A DNA stretch of 64,000 nt from Salicibibacter cibarius (GCF_016495725.1 NZ_CP054705.1:3224001-3288000), one strand, 5' to 3'. Numbered from the stretch's first letter, positions 34,256-43,739 are shown. Notes: generated by a model from the sequence alone, not told the origin. Made by a program: numbers and translations.

Positions 34256-34947
34256 AGACCATACATCCCGATAAATACGAGAAGCGCCACTGCTTGCAAT
34301 ACGAAAATGTAATACGGCCATGGGCCAAACCAATCAAACGGCGAAGGACCCGGCGGCGTTTCCATTAAATACATGTAATTGCCGTCCACCCATAGATTAA
34401 AGATGAACATGAGCGCCGCATAACCGTTTAAATAGAACCACACGCGGAAAACCGATCGGAAACGAAGCTGCATCTTTTCCACCGCCAACATATAGACAAC
34501 AGCGACGATTACAAGGGCATGGGTAATAAAAAAATGAAGAAAACGAAAATGAGGAAACCCATAGTTGCCGACATCCGGCGTTAAAATGGTCAGAAATGCA
34601 CTGCCGGCACCTACGAAAAACGTAATCTCAAACCACATTTGGCTACGGGTCAATAACATAAAAATCGCCGCGATCCAGGCGATGCTGCTCAAATGCAACG
34701 GTAACGCGAATGACGGGTCCCAAACGCCCGCGTCTATGTACCAGAACTGCAAAAATACTTCCCCGGCAATGAAAATCGTGACGCAGCCAAAGCGAAAAAA
34801 ATTCTGTCTTTTCACGGACTCCTTCAACCAGTTTCGCATCAGCACAATGAACACGCACGCGAGAAACAATGAAACGATCACACCCATATGCGCCGGCCCG
34901 AACATAGTAAATCCCGGTCCGTCGTGGGTATACGCCCACCACCACAT
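34201..34947 (-). CDS. TIGR02206/YwaF-family integral membrane protein
   Basis: This 248-residue protein has about six transmembrane helices, starting MWWWAYTHDGPGFTMFGPAH and including LPLHLSSIAWIAAI and FLHFFITHALVIV, as in the TIGR02206 family. The role is unknown. Its 3-prime end overlaps the convergent gene at 33866-34255 by 55 bp. Confidence 0.82.
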   Translation of the reverse strand: MWWWAYTHDGPGFTMFGPAHMGVIVSLFLACVFIVLMRNWLKESVKRQNFFRFGCVTIFIAGEVFLQFWYIDAGVWDPSFALPLHLSSIAWIAAIFMLLTRSQMWFEITFFVGAGSAFLTILTPDVGNYGFPHFRFLHFFITHALVIVAVVYMLAVEKMQLRFRSVFRVWFYLNGYAALMFIFNLWVDGNYMYLMETPPGPSPFDWFGPWPYYIFVLQAVALLVFIGMYGLYWWISGKFPSSVNKRSP

Positions 34948-34970
34948 ACAAATCTCCCTCCCTGATGAAA

Positions 34971-35000
34971 AAGCGCCTGCAAGAAATGTTGCAGACGCCG
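34971..35000 (-). terminator. Terminator of the Lmo0937-like gene
   Basis: On the minus strand GCGTCTGCAA pairs with TTGCAGGCGC and is followed by TTTTTC. Confidence 0.75.
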
Positions 35001-35013
35001 AAGGTACCCTTTT

Positions 35014-35151
35014 TCACCGCCGCCCCGTAATCATTTGGAAAATGAGAACGACGAGCGCGATCACGAGCAGAAGGTGAATAAGCCCACCTGTTCCACCGAT
35101 AAACCCGAGCAACCAAAGCACAATCAAAACGGCAATGATCGTCCATAACAT
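35014..35151 (-). CDS. Lmo0937-family small membrane protein
   Basis: The 45-residue product (MLWTIIAVLIVLWLLGFIGG at the start) is two short hydrophobic helices around a GGTGG turn, ending in RR. This is the Lmo0937 pattern of stress-related small proteins. AAGGGGAGGG lies upstream of the ATG and a terminator follows. Confidence 0.8.
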   Translation of the reverse strand: MLWTIIAVLIVLWLLGFIGGTGGLIHLLLVIALVVLIFQMITGRR

Positions 35152-35247
35152 TTTGCGTCCCTCCCCTTGTCCCTAAATGCTACAAGTATATTAGGAAAGC
35201 GCAATGATTATTAGGGTTATTTTGGCCATTCCCTGTGGATCACCTGA

Positions 35248-36453
35248 TTAAACGCTTTTATGGACAGCCTGTTCCTCCACTTCAGCAAAGAGTTCGGTCA
35301 GCTTTTTCATCCCGAATTCTATTTGGTCATCGGTGGCGTGGGTGAAATTTAAGCGCAGCGTATTATACTGGGGCGTTTCCGTGTAAAAAGGAGCCCCCGG
35401 CACATAAGCAATCCCCCGCTTAACGGCTTCATTCAAAAGCGTTTCCGTGTTTATCCGGGGATCGACTTCCAACCAAAGAAACATGCCGCCTTCCGGTTCA
35501 ACGAAGTCCAGCGTGCAACGCTCGGAGCGTTGCAATGCATTGACCATCACATCCTTGCGGTGGGCATACAATCGGCTAATGTCCTGAATATGGCTGTCCA
35601 AATCAAAATGCCGACAAAGTTCATATAATGCCTGATGGGCAAGTGAATTCGAATGCAAGTCATTCGCCTGTTTTGCCTGGGACATCATGCGGATCACCTG
35701 GTAAGGTCCGACAATCCATCCCGTACGCAATGCAGGAACGGCCGTTTTTGAAAAGGAACTCGTATAGACAACATGCGTGCCATTATCGAGCGCTGCCATC
35801 GGCGTATAGCCCCCGCTTGTAAACTGAATATCCCCATACGGATCGTCTTCAAAGATAAGTATATTGTGATTATGGGCCACGCGAACGAGCTGTTTACGCC
35901 GTTCCAGCGACCAAATCCGCCCGGCAGGATTCGAAAACGTCGGGACGACGTACACGACTTTCGGCTTAAATGCTTTCACTTTTTCTTGTAAATCATCCAT
36001 GTCCATCCCATTTTCATCACAACGCACCGGCTCAATTTTTGCTTCGTAAGATTGAAAAACTTGCAATGCTGCCAAGTACGTCGGTTCTTCCGTGAAAATC
36101 ACATCCCCGGGGCCAATCATCACGCGTGAAAATAAATCAATCGCTTGCTGCGAACCGGTTGTCAATAGCACATGCTCCGGTGTGAACGTCATTATCCCTT
36201 TCTTTTTCATCCGTTCGATAATAACTTCACGCAAAGGAAAATAACCTTCGGTCTCCCCATACTGCATGGCTTTTTTTCCCTTGGCCAACGCACGCGAAAA
36301 CGCATCCTCAATCGCTTCCACCGGAAAGAGTTCATCATCCGGCAAGCCACCGGCAAATGAGATCACATCCCCCTGATTAACGACTTTTAAAATGTCGCGT
36401 ACGGCAGATGACTGCAAATGACGGACGCGCTTGGCAAAGGCATATTTCATCAT
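35248..36453 (-). CDS. PLP-dependent aminotransferase (LysN/2-aminoadipate type)
   Basis: This 401-residue class I/II aminotransferase has VISFAGGLPDDELFPVEAI, TTGSQQAIDLFSRV, the FEDDPYGDI motif and the PLP lysine in YTSSFSKTAVPALRTGW. It lacks an N-terminal GntR domain, so it is an enzyme and not a MocR regulator. Relatives act on 2-aminoadipate, aromatic or branched substrates; specificity is not evident. It is a single-gene unit. Confidence 0.87.
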   Translation of the reverse strand: MMKYAFAKRVRHLQSSAVRDILKVVNQGDVISFAGGLPDDELFPVEAIEDAFSRALAKGKKAMQYGETEGYFPLREVIIERMKKKGIMTFTPEHVLLTTGSQQAIDLFSRVMIGPGDVIFTEEPTYLAALQVFQSYEAKIEPVRCDENGMDMDDLQEKVKAFKPKVVYVVPTFSNPAGRIWSLERRKQLVRVAHNHNILIFEDDPYGDIQFTSGGYTPMAALDNGTHVVYTSSFSKTAVPALRTGWIVGPYQVIRMMSQAKQANDLHSNSLAHQALYELCRHFDLDSHIQDISRLYAHRKDVMVNALQRSERCTLDFVEPEGGMFLWLEVDPRINTETLLNEAVKRGIAYVPGAPFYTETPQYNTLRLNFTHATDDQIEFGMKKLTELFAEVEEQAVHKSV

Positions 36454-36582
36454 AATCCCACTTTCACAATATAAATTCCTTCAATTTTAGCGTATATGAT
36501 GGAAATGTCAATTGGAAGCCCGGAATCCACTAATTGCAGAAAGGCGTTCTTAAACATCCGGTCACGGAACAATTTCTAAACA

Positions 36583-37533
36583 CTAACTGCTCAATACCTC
36601 GTTTTGTAATTTCTCTAAAAATGCCGACTGTTCCTCAATAAAAGGTGTGTGTGAGACATTTTCAAAAGTATAGAAGTTCTTTTTAGGCGCTTTCAGATGA
36701 TCATAGAAACGTAACGCTTGGCGGTGCGTGGTTAAATAATCATGTCTCCCTTGAAATATATAGACATCAGTATTTATCTCACTGATTTCAGTCGTTAAAT
36801 CCGTCTTGGCCATCTTTTCGCCAAAGGCTTGATACGCGATTGCAAGTCCTCGGAACACATTCATTCTTTCTTTCAACGAGTACTGACGTGTGCCAAATAC
36901 ATCTCTTAAACCTTGTGAATTGGGGTATCCTTCACGTAAAAAACCGCCCCCAAACTTGTTTCTAGATTTATCTACAATAGTAAAATATTTTCGATCTTTA
37001 TAATAAGCATCGCTATAATTTACACTATTGATCTCGGAAATCCACTTTTCATTTCCCGTTGCTCTGACCTTTTCGGAAATGGCATTGTAGGTTTCTTTCT
37101 CAGACGCGCTTTGTGATCCAATCTGCCCCACACCGATATAAGCATGAAAAAGATCCGGACGGATACTGGCTGCTTTGCTGCCAATAATCGTCCCCCAAGA
37201 GTGCCCCATCATATAAACTTTTTCTTTGGAAAACTTTTGAATCAAATAGTTGCTGACTTCAATGGTATCATTTACAAGTTGATCAATTGTTAAGCCCTTT
37301 TTGTCCGACGTATAGGACAAGCCTGTGCCGCGTTGATCCCAATAACAAACCGTAAACAGATGATGGAATTGGACATCATTTGCTTGAACGATCGGATATA
37401 ATGGATAACCTGGCCCTCCGTGTACCACAAGTAAAACCGGTAAATTTTCATCCGTTGTTTCAAGAATTAAACCTTGCTTAATCCCATTGATATATACATA
37501 CTCTTTAGAAACAGTCTTACTATCTTGCTGCAT
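36583..37533 (-). CDS. Proline iminopeptidase-like alpha/beta hydrolase
   Basis: This 316-residue protein has the oxyanion motif VVHGGPGYPLYP, WDQRGTGLS, the nucleophile elbow GHSWGTIIG, the acid in FQGRHDYLT and the His in ENVSHTPF. These are typical of proline iminopeptidases and related hydrolases. The absence of a signal peptide suggests a cytoplasmic enzyme. The gene is A/T-richer than its neighbours, like the next genes to 40 kb. Confidence 0.85.
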   Translation of the reverse strand: MQQDSKTVSKEYVYINGIKQGLILETTDENLPVLLVVHGGPGYPLYPIVQANDVQFHHLFTVCYWDQRGTGLSYTSDKKGLTIDQLVNDTIEVSNYLIQKFSKEKVYMMGHSWGTIIGSKAASIRPDLFHAYIGVGQIGSQSASEKETYNAISEKVRATGNEKWISEINSVNYSDAYYKDRKYFTIVDKSRNKFGGGFLREGYPNSQGLRDVFGTRQYSLKERMNVFRGLAIAYQAFGEKMAKTDLTTEISEINTDVYIFQGRHDYLTTHRQALRFYDHLKAPKKNFYTFENVSHTPFIEEQSAFLEKLQNEVLSS

Positions 37534-37706
37534 TTTTCTAAAACAACTCCCTCAAGATAACCTTTACCTAATTACGCACGTTTAGCTATATCGATAAGTT
37601 TCAGGTACATTTAACGAATAGGCGATACCCGATCAGATGACTGCTCCACATCCACAAAGATCGGGCTTTGATTTTATTTCAACAATTGCGCCTCGATTCA
37701 GGAAGA

Positions 37707-37826
37707 CTAATCATTCTCATAATCACGCTTTTGCCTTTTACCAGATCGTACAACCAACCAAATGATGAAACTAACTAAAGATATAAAAGCAGCAAGAGCA
37801 ATATTGGCAGTACCGATAATGCCCAC
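37707..37826 (-). CDS. Candidate small membrane protein
   Basis: A 39-codon frame begins with GTG 37826 behind a strong AGGAGGGG and encodes one transmembrane helix (ALAAFISLVSFIIWLVV) followed by a basic tail RSGKRQKRDYEND. The ribosome site and helix support translation. No family is recognised. Confidence 0.5.
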   Translation of the reverse strand: MGIIGTANIALAAFISLVSFIIWLVVRSGKRQKRDYEND

Positions 37827-37975
37827 CTTACCCCTCCTATTTCATTGTTCCAGATTTGCGCTTCGTTAACGGAATATTTATCAAAATGAAGAATTTGCAT
37901 CAAGAAACGTTCGTCAGACCAACCTGTCTCGTAAATGAACCCCCTTTAAATGGAGGTTCGATTTCTACTACCTGA

Positions 37976-38275
37976 TTACTTTCTGTTCCAATAAACATTT
38001 TCTCTCTTGTGTCTAATACCATCAATCATTACAACAGATTCTTCTTCATCAACTTCAAATACCAGGATAACTTGATACAAACCAAGCCTTACCCAATACG
38101 CTTTCAAGGTCCCGTTGGGTATTTGTTTTGCAGTCAAAGTGGGCATATATGATAATCGTTTATATGCATCCAAATATATCCGTTCTTTAACTTCTGGAGG
38201 ATAAGCAAGTATATGACTCAATTCATCAAGGGCAGCTTGTGACCAATAGACATTATAAATTTTGTTCACTTTCAA
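37976..38275 (-). CDS. RelE/ParE-superfamily toxin
   Basis: This 99-residue protein has the RelE/ParE fold pattern: YNVYWSQAALDELSHIL, RLSYMPTLTAKQIPNGTLKAYWVRLGLYQVILVFEVDEE. The C-terminal part has IRHKRENVYW. Members are mRNA-cleaving or gyrase-poisoning toxins. It overlaps its upstream partner gene by 23 bp, as usual for such pairs. Confidence 0.82.
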   Translation of the reverse strand: MKVNKIYNVYWSQAALDELSHILAYPPEVKERIYLDAYKRLSYMPTLTAKQIPNGTLKAYWVRLGLYQVILVFEVDEEESVVMIDGIRHKRENVYWNRK

Positions 38276-38531
38276 ACTCCTTGATTTTGTTTTGAAGATA
38301 CTTTAACCCCTGTTCTTGATCATAAATACGTCCATTTGCACGATCTTCACGACTTTGTTCTATCTGACGAATGAGTTCTTGATCCTCAGAAAAAAGATCT
38401 ATATCCATTTGATCAATGGCTTCTCTTTCCCGTTTCATATTTAAATAACCAATAAAGTCATATACCTCCACCGTATCTTCTTCGTGAATAAAGTCAATTA
38501 GCCGTTTTAGATCTTCACGGTTAACACTCAT
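38253..38531 (-). CDS. Cognate antitoxin of the RelE-like toxin
   Basis: The 92-residue acidic protein starts MSVNREDLKRLIDFIHEED and ends with a helical tail. The first part could form a dimerising DNA-binding unit and the tail could wrap the toxin. ATG 38531 is favoured by GAGGCGG upstream. The overlapping layout supports an antitoxin-toxin operon. Confidence 0.75.
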   Translation of the reverse strand: MSVNREDLKRLIDFIHEEDTVEVYDFIGYLNMKREREAIDQMDIDLFSEDQELIRQIEQSREDRANGRIYDQEQGLKYLQNKIKEFESEQNL

Positions 38532-38732
38532 TTTAAACACCGCCTCGCTATTTATTAACACCATTATAACATGGTTATTTTTGCACACCCTGAAGTGTGA
38601 TCAATACATGGGTATTTTTACACACCCCTACGAGAAATGTTCGATTCAGAATGTACTAATAACATTGCACTGCCCATGAAAAAATGTGCGCTTCTTTATT
38701 CCATTAGAGCGCCCGTTTATTGTAACAGTGTA

Positions 38733-39191
38733 CTACTCAATGTAACCTCTTTTCTGAAAGGCTCCTGATAAGGGGGTTTGAGACACATATTTAAAAAGTA
38801 AATCGTTTAAAGTATTGATTTCCTCTTCTGTATATATTTTTTGGAGACTTTGATAAATTGTTTTTTCAACTTCATTCACTTTTTCTGCTTGCTCAATTCC
38901 AAGAGAACTTAATTTATATCTTCTTAAGCGATTGTCTTTGTTGTCCACCTTGCTTATGATTAACCCTTTTTCGACCATTGTGTTAATCAACCTCGAAGGA
39001 CTACCCGTTTCACAAATTAATCTTTCACCAATGTCTTTTAAGCTAATAAATGGTTCTTGTTGTAGTAATCTTAGAACTTCTGCTTGCGATGGTGTAATAT
39101 CTAAACCTTTAAGCATCTTCATTAATTGACGGTTGCCTTCTCTTTGTGATGCGAGAATAAGATATCGGAAGATCTCCTGATTTCTATACAT
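38733..39191 (-). CDS. MarR-family transcriptional regulator
   Basis: This 152-residue protein has a winged helix with ITPSQAEVLRLLQQEPFISLKDIGERL and the wing in VEKGLIISKVDNKDNRLRRYKLS. It is 10 bp downstream of the lactonase gene and probably autoregulates that operon. A perfect 16-bp palindrome ahead of the operon is the candidate operator. Confidence 0.87.
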   Translation of the reverse strand: MYRNQEIFRYLILASQREGNRQLMKMLKGLDITPSQAEVLRLLQQEPFISLKDIGERLICETGSPSRLINTMVEKGLIISKVDNKDNRLRRYKLSSLGIEQAEKVNEVEKTIYQSLQKIYTEEEINTLNDLLFKYVSQTPLSGAFQKRGYIE

Positions 39192-39201
39192 ATGCTCTCC
39201 C

Positions 39202-40005
39202 CTAATCTAGCTCAATCGTCTGCGGCTGTATATTACGATCGTGATTAACAATGATTTGATCTATATACCCTTCTATACTTTTCAACCATTCCAATGACTG
39301 AATGGCTTGCTTCTTATTACTCGTAATTCCAGGATATACTAAATTTTTCCATGAATGTGGAGAGTACCCGACATCACTCGCCAAGAGTATTCGTTTATTC
39401 TTCGATTGTAATAAAACACTAAACATTCCTTTTGTGTGCCCTGGCGTATAGACTAGAACTACCGATTGATCGCCGAACAAATCATATTCCATCTTAAAGG
39501 GGCGAGCAGTATTCTTGTCAAAGGCAAAAGTATTGACGTTTACTCCTTCCCACATTTTGCTATTATAGTTGATATTGTTTTGAGCATCTTTCCATTCGAT
39601 GTTGCTCACCAATATGTTTTTTGCTCCAGCAACATGAGACAAACCACTAACATGATCTGCGTGCAAATGAGTCAACAGAACGTATTCAAGATCGCGGACA
39701 TGTACCCCTACCCTTTTTAAATGTTCTGGAACAGATTCTCCTTCGGGTAGATCTCCCTTAAACATGGAGTTGATCAGTCTGCCCAAATGCTCTTTTTGGT
39801 TGTTTCGTATATCCTCATGCCAACCCGTATCAACAAGTATATAACCTTTCGAATGCTCGATAAGATAGATTGAAACTGGAGCCCAAAGTGATTTGGATTT
39901 CCCTCTAAACCAACCGGTAAATGGCATGGGGTGTAGAGTACTTTCTTTATAAGCTAATGCTCTATCAATTAAAACCTCACCCGTGTGCAGTATATGAATT
40001 TTCAT
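39202..40005 (-). CDS. Metallo-beta-lactamase-fold lactonase (AHL lactonase-like)
   Basis: This 267-residue protein has the HLHADHVSG zinc motif, an upstream IDTGWHED-like segment, and downstream VYTPGHTKGMFSVLL and ASDVGY. It fits the N-acyl homoserine lactonase (AiiA-like) branch, which hydrolyses lactone rings. ATG 40005 has TTAGGAG upstream. The substrate is inferred; other lactones or esters are possible. Confidence 0.83.
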   Translation of the reverse strand: MKIHILHTGEVLIDRALAYKESTLHPMPFTGWFRGKSKSLWAPVSIYLIEHSKGYILVDTGWHEDIRNNQKEHLGRLINSMFKGDLPEGESVPEHLKRVGVHVRDLEYVLLTHLHADHVSGLSHVAGAKNILVSNIEWKDAQNNINYNSKMWEGVNVNTFAFDKNTARPFKMEYDLFGDQSVVLVYTPGHTKGMFSVLLQSKNKRILLASDVGYSPHSWKNLVYPGITSNKKQAIQSLEWLKSIEGYIDQIIVNHDRNIQPQTIELD

Positions 40006-40020
40006 GGTTTCTCCTAATTT

Positions 40021-40036
40021 ATATGACATGTCATAT
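40021..40036 (-). promoter_or_regulatory. Perfect 16-bp palindrome, candidate MarR operator
   Basis: ATATGACATGTCATAT lies 16 bp upstream of the lactonase start codon, between ribosome site and probable promoter. Length and position suit a MarR dimer. Confidence 0.6.
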
Positions 40037-40129
40037 ATCATGGATGATGTGTCACGTAAATGCAAAAAAAGTATTCCCATCTTTTTATTCAATTAACTGG
40101 CTCGATAACTGAATAAACAACATAGTTAA

Positions 40130-40152
40130 AGGGCGGGTATGCAACCCGCCCC
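40130..40152 (-). terminator. Terminator of mgtE
   Basis: GGGCGGGT pairs with ACCCGCCC around ATGCA, just past the mgtE stop; a short U-tract follows on the minus strand. Confidence 0.7.
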
Positions 40153-40158
40153 GATAGC

Positions 40159-41523
40159 CTATAAAAACTGCAACAACATCGTAGCCAAAGAAAAATAAAT
40201 CGTAATCGACACGACGTCAATAAAGGTTGTGATAAACGGTCCCGACGCAATAGCGGGATCGAGTTTCAGCCGATTAATAATTAAAGGGACGAGGGAACCA
40301 ATCACTGCCGCGACGCCCAAAGAAAGAAAGATCGAAAATCCAACAATGAAGGCTAAAAAGAGATCCCCGTCGTAAAGGAACGGAATCAAAACGATGAGCG
40401 TCAATGCACACGCAAAGCCGATGACGAGACCCGTGCCTAATTCCCTAATTAACGCCCAAAAAAGTCCTTTTTTTTCAAAGTTGCCAAGGGCCAAGCTGCG
40501 GACAACGACCGCCAAGGATTGTGTTCCCACATTTCCGGCGGAGCCCATCAACATTGGGATAAAAGCCGAAAGCAAAACGACTTGTTCCAGTGTCTCTTCA
40601 AACTGACCGATAATACCCGCGGTGATCATCCCTAAAAACATGAGCAAAATAATCCATGGTGCCCGTCGCTTTGCCGCAGTGAACGCGGAAATATTCACAT
40701 CTGTCGTCCCTCGCGTCGTCGAAAATTCAGCCAGATCCTCAGTTGCTTCTTCTTCTAGTACATCGATAACATCATCAACAGTAACAATACCCAACAATTG
40801 ATTGTGCGTAGAAACAACAGGAGCCGCGAGAAAATCATATTTCTGGATTAGGCGTGCCACATCTTCCTGATCATCGTTCACATGAACGGAAACGACGCGA
40901 CGGCTCATCACATTGCCAACCTGTTCATCCAAGGGAGCGACCATGAGATCACGCAGAGAGACAACACCGGCTAATTTTTCACTTTCATCCACGACATACA
41001 GATAATAAATCATCTCGGCATCCGGCGCTTCGTTGCGCAACCGGTTTAAAACGTCACCGACTTTTTCCGTTTTATGAAGATGGATGGATTCTTTCGTCAT
41101 AATCGCGCCGGCGGTTTCTTCTTCATACGTGAGTAACTCTTTGACGTCTTCGGCTTCTTCCGAATCCATACCGGTCAAAATTTCTTCACGTTCTTTTTCT
41201 TCCAGTTCCCCGAGGAAATCGGCAACATCATCCGCATTCATATGGTTAAAGACATCGCTCATGTCTTTATTTTCCCATTCATGAACCATATCCTTTTGTT
41301 CTTCAACATCCAGTTCTTCAAATATATCCGCAAGTTCCGCAGCCGTCATTATCTCGTAAAAACGATTGCGGTTCTCTTCTTCCATTTGTTGGACGACTTC
41401 CATTTGATCGACGGGATGCAGGTCGAGAAACTTTAAGCGAAAAGCGGTGTCTTCACCGTCTTGAAGCAACGCCAACAAATCCCGGTTGTAGGCAGCACGT
41501 GTTTCGTCATTCAATTTAACCAC
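40159..41523 (-). CDS. mgtE: MgtE-family magnesium transporter
   Basis: This 454-residue channel has the MgtE N domain (about 25-125), a CBS pair (about 130-255, with AGAIMTKESIHLHKTEKVGDVL) and five transmembrane helices with the PMLMGSAGNVGTQSLAVVVR pore region. It imports magnesium and is gated by the cytoplasmic domains. GTG 41523 follows AGGAGGG by six bases and is the likely start. An M-box riboswitch and terminator precede it. Confidence 0.93.
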   Translation of the reverse strand: MVKLNDETRAAYNRDLLALLQDGEDTAFRLKFLDLHPVDQMEVVQQMEEENRNRFYEIMTAAELADIFEELDVEEQKDMVHEWENKDMSDVFNHMNADDVADFLGELEEKEREEILTGMDSEEAEDVKELLTYEEETAGAIMTKESIHLHKTEKVGDVLNRLRNEAPDAEMIYYLYVVDESEKLAGVVSLRDLMVAPLDEQVGNVMSRRVVSVHVNDDQEDVARLIQKYDFLAAPVVSTHNQLLGIVTVDDVIDVLEEEATEDLAEFSTTRGTTDVNISAFTAAKRRAPWIILLMFLGMITAGIIGQFEETLEQVVLLSAFIPMLMGSAGNVGTQSLAVVVRSLALGNFEKKGLFWALIRELGTGLVIGFACALTLIVLIPFLYDGDLFLAFIVGFSIFLSLGVAAVIGSLVPLIINRLKLDPAIASGPFITTFIDVVSITIYFSLATMLLQFL

Positions 41524-41666
41524 GATTATCCCTCCTGCAAGCCGCCTCTTGCTATCAAACGGCAAGGGGCGGCTGATGAATTGTCTGTTCTGTCATGAGT
41601 ACATGATTATGATCGCTCGAATCGAGGACCAAACGCCCCCCACCTCCTTTTGACTGAATATTCATG

Positions 41667-41699
41667 AAAAAACCGCCTTCTTCTCTCGAAAGGCGGCTC
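41667..41699 (-). terminator. M-box expression-platform terminator
   Basis: On the minus strand GCCGCCTTT pairs with AAGGCGGTTTTTTC. It lies between the M-box aptamer and mgtE. Confidence 0.85.
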
Positions 41700-41729
41700 A
41701 CTGAAGCAATAACAATTGCTCCAATACGT

Positions 41730-41885
41730 TTGCCTCCATCGTAGAGCTTTAGCACTGTGCGGCATAGGACAAATGCCAGCTGCATTAAAAGTCACCTTAG
41801 CTCGATGACCTCTGTTTACCCATTGGCGTCTTTAGACATTTTTGGGCAGCAGCATTTCTCCGCACAGGAGCCTCACCTAACGAGT
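41730..41885 (-). ncRNA. M-box (ykoK) magnesium riboswitch
   Basis: Read on the minus strand, the leader contains the M-box conserved blocks in order: TTAGGTGAGGCTCCT, ATGCTGCTGCCC, GACGCCAATGGGT, AAGGTGA, ATGCAGCTG, TTGTCCTATGCC, CAGTGCTAAAGCTCTACGA. At high magnesium the M-box lets the downstream terminator form and stops mgtE expression. Confidence 0.95.
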
Positions 41886-41914
41886 TGAATCATTTTCCTT
41901 CTATGCCGCTTTTG

Positions 41915-41943
41915 ACTATACAGAATGGAGAAAGTGCTGTCAA
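41915..41943 (-). promoter_or_regulatory. Sigma-A promoter of the M-box/mgtE unit
   Basis: On the minus strand a perfect TTGACA (41943-41938), a 17-bp spacer and TATAGT (41920-41915), about 30 bp ahead of the aptamer. Confidence 0.85.
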
Positions 41944-42214
41944 CCGGGGCTATTACTTCCATCCTGTATGTATGTAAATGCTCCATGTGCAGACAATAAA
42001 GTGAAACTTCCATCAGAGTTTTTTTCATTCCCATCTGATGGTTAGTTGAACGAATCGGGGTGTTAGTCGCCCGTTATTCCAGAGGTCAGATTTCAGAGGG
42101 CAGAGGTAGGAAAAGGCTTTTTTCAAGGTCTTCCGATTTCCGGGTTCCGTTGCCTGACTTCTAGGAAAGCGGGCGCTTATCACCGGGATAAATCCTAAAA
42201 GGGGGAGGTAAAGA
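41944..42214. other. Divergent intergenic region mgtE / spoVAF-like
   Basis: About 270 bp without a gene. No sigma-G-type promoter could be matched with confidence for the downstream sporulation gene. Confidence 0.4.
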
Positions 42215-43690
42215 ATGCGAAAGCGGGCAAAAAAACAACTTGGCGACGACTATGACTACAATATTTCGTTATTACAAAAAGAACTACGTGCCGATAAAAA
42301 TTTTGACATCATTGAACAAGAATATCATTTCGGCGGCAAAAAAATGTCGCTTTACGCGGTCGATGCATTCACCAACGATTTAGTTGTTACCCAAATTATT
42401 GAAAATCTATCTGCACTTGACGCAAAAGCGCTCACGAAAGACCCCATCACCCGTCTGGAAGAGCGATTGACCCCCATTGCAGAATTGGAACGGGAACATG
42501 AATTAGAGGAATTAACCACCCAAATCCTTTCCGGGCAAGCTGCGTTTATCGTGGAAGGATGCAACGAAGCTTTGCTTATGGATGTGCGGGAATATCCCGT
42601 TCGAGAACCACAAGAACCCGATATGGAACGAGTAGCCCGCGGTGCCAAAGATGGATTTGTGGAAACCCTTGTTTTTAACAGCGGTCTCATTCGCCGCCGT
42701 CTGCGTGACCCTTCTTTGGTAATGGAAGCCATGCGGGTCGGCCGCCGTTCGAAAACGGATGTCGTCATCAGCTACATTGAATCCATTGCCGACCCGGAAC
42801 TTATACGACGGCTAAAAAAGAAAATCAACGCCATTGATATAGACGGTTTACCCATGGCCGAAAAAACCATCGAAGAATTTCTTATAAAAAAAAATCTGGC
42901 ACCATTCCCGCAAGTTCGTTATACAGAACGTCCCGATTCAGCAGCCGTTCACCTTATGGAAGGGCATGTGCTCGTATTGGTTGATGGCTCAAATGTCGTC
43001 ATGATTGTGCCCACGACCTACTTCCATCATCTCCAACATGCAGAAGAATACCGGCAGGAACCATTCGTCGGCTTTTTTTTGCGGTGGATCCGTTTCTTAG
43101 CTGTTTTTATTTCTATCTTTCTTCTCCCAATATGGTTTCTTATTGCAGACAATGAAGCATTCGGTCCGGAAATGTGGGGGTTTCTAGGAATTGAAGAGGA
43201 TTATAACCTGCCGTTGTTTACGCAAGTTCTCGTTGCTGAATTTGGCCTGCAAGTCTTAAGAATGGCCGCGATTCACACGCCGGACGCATTAGCGACAGCC
43301 TTAGGCCTTGTCGCTGCCATTCTTATCGGTGAAATTGGCGTTGAGGTAGGAATATTCACGAATGAAGTCGTCATGTACGCCGCCGTTAGTGCCCTCGCCG
43401 GGTACTCTACACCAAGTTATGAGTTGGGGCTATGCAATGTGCTGATACGAATCGCCCTTGTTCTTGCTGTCGGCTTCTTCTCATTGTACGGGTTTGTGAT
43501 CGCCGGGCTTTTGATCTTCTTAGCACTCGTCAAAACGAAAATATTGAATACGCCTTATTTGTGGCCCTTCCTCCCTTTCAACACTAAAGCTTTTATAGAT
43601 TTACTGATACGTATGCCGCAGCCGTATAAAAACTTTCGTCCCACTTTCGTTCATCCGCTGGACCAAAAAAGACAAGCGAAAAAGAGATAG
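42215..43690 (+). CDS. SpoVAF/GerA-family spore germination protein
   Basis: This 491-residue protein has a soluble N-terminal half (1-280, with EEPD-like REPQEPDMERVARGAKDGFVETLVFN and RRRLRDPSLVMEAMRVG) and about four to five transmembrane helices after residue 285, as in GerA A-subunits. The sequence is closest in my recollection to SpoVAF. It stands alone here, away from spoVAA-spoVAB at 62.4 kb. It acts in the inner spore membrane with germinant receptors or the SpoVA channel. Confidence 0.85.
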   Translation: MRKRAKKQLGDDYDYNISLLQKELRADKNFDIIEQEYHFGGKKMSLYAVDAFTNDLVVTQIIENLSALDAKALTKDPITRLEERLTPIAELEREHELEELTTQILSGQAAFIVEGCNEALLMDVREYPVREPQEPDMERVARGAKDGFVETLVFNSGLIRRRLRDPSLVMEAMRVGRRSKTDVVISYIESIADPELIRRLKKKINAIDIDGLPMAEKTIEEFLIKKNLAPFPQVRYTERPDSAAVHLMEGHVLVLVDGSNVVMIVPTTYFHHLQHAEEYRQEPFVGFFLRWIRFLAVFISIFLLPIWFLIADNEAFGPEMWGFLGIEEDYNLPLFTQVLVAEFGLQVLRMAAIHTPDALATALGLVAAILIGEIGVEVGIFTNEVVMYAAVSALAGYSTPSYELGLCNVLIRIALVLAVGFFSLYGFVIAGLLIFLALVKTKILNTPYLWPFLPFNTKAFIDLLIRMPQPYKNFRPTFVHPLDQKRQAKKR

Positions 43691-43694
43691 CGGG

Positions 43695-43725
43695 GTCACC
43701 GGGCGGGAACCCGGAGTGGTTTTTG
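43695..43725 (+). terminator. Terminator of the SpoVAF-like gene
   Basis: CACCGGG pairs with CCCGGAGTG around CGGGAA and is followed by TTTTT. Confidence 0.65.
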
Positions 43726-43739
43726 CCCCATGACGGGTT

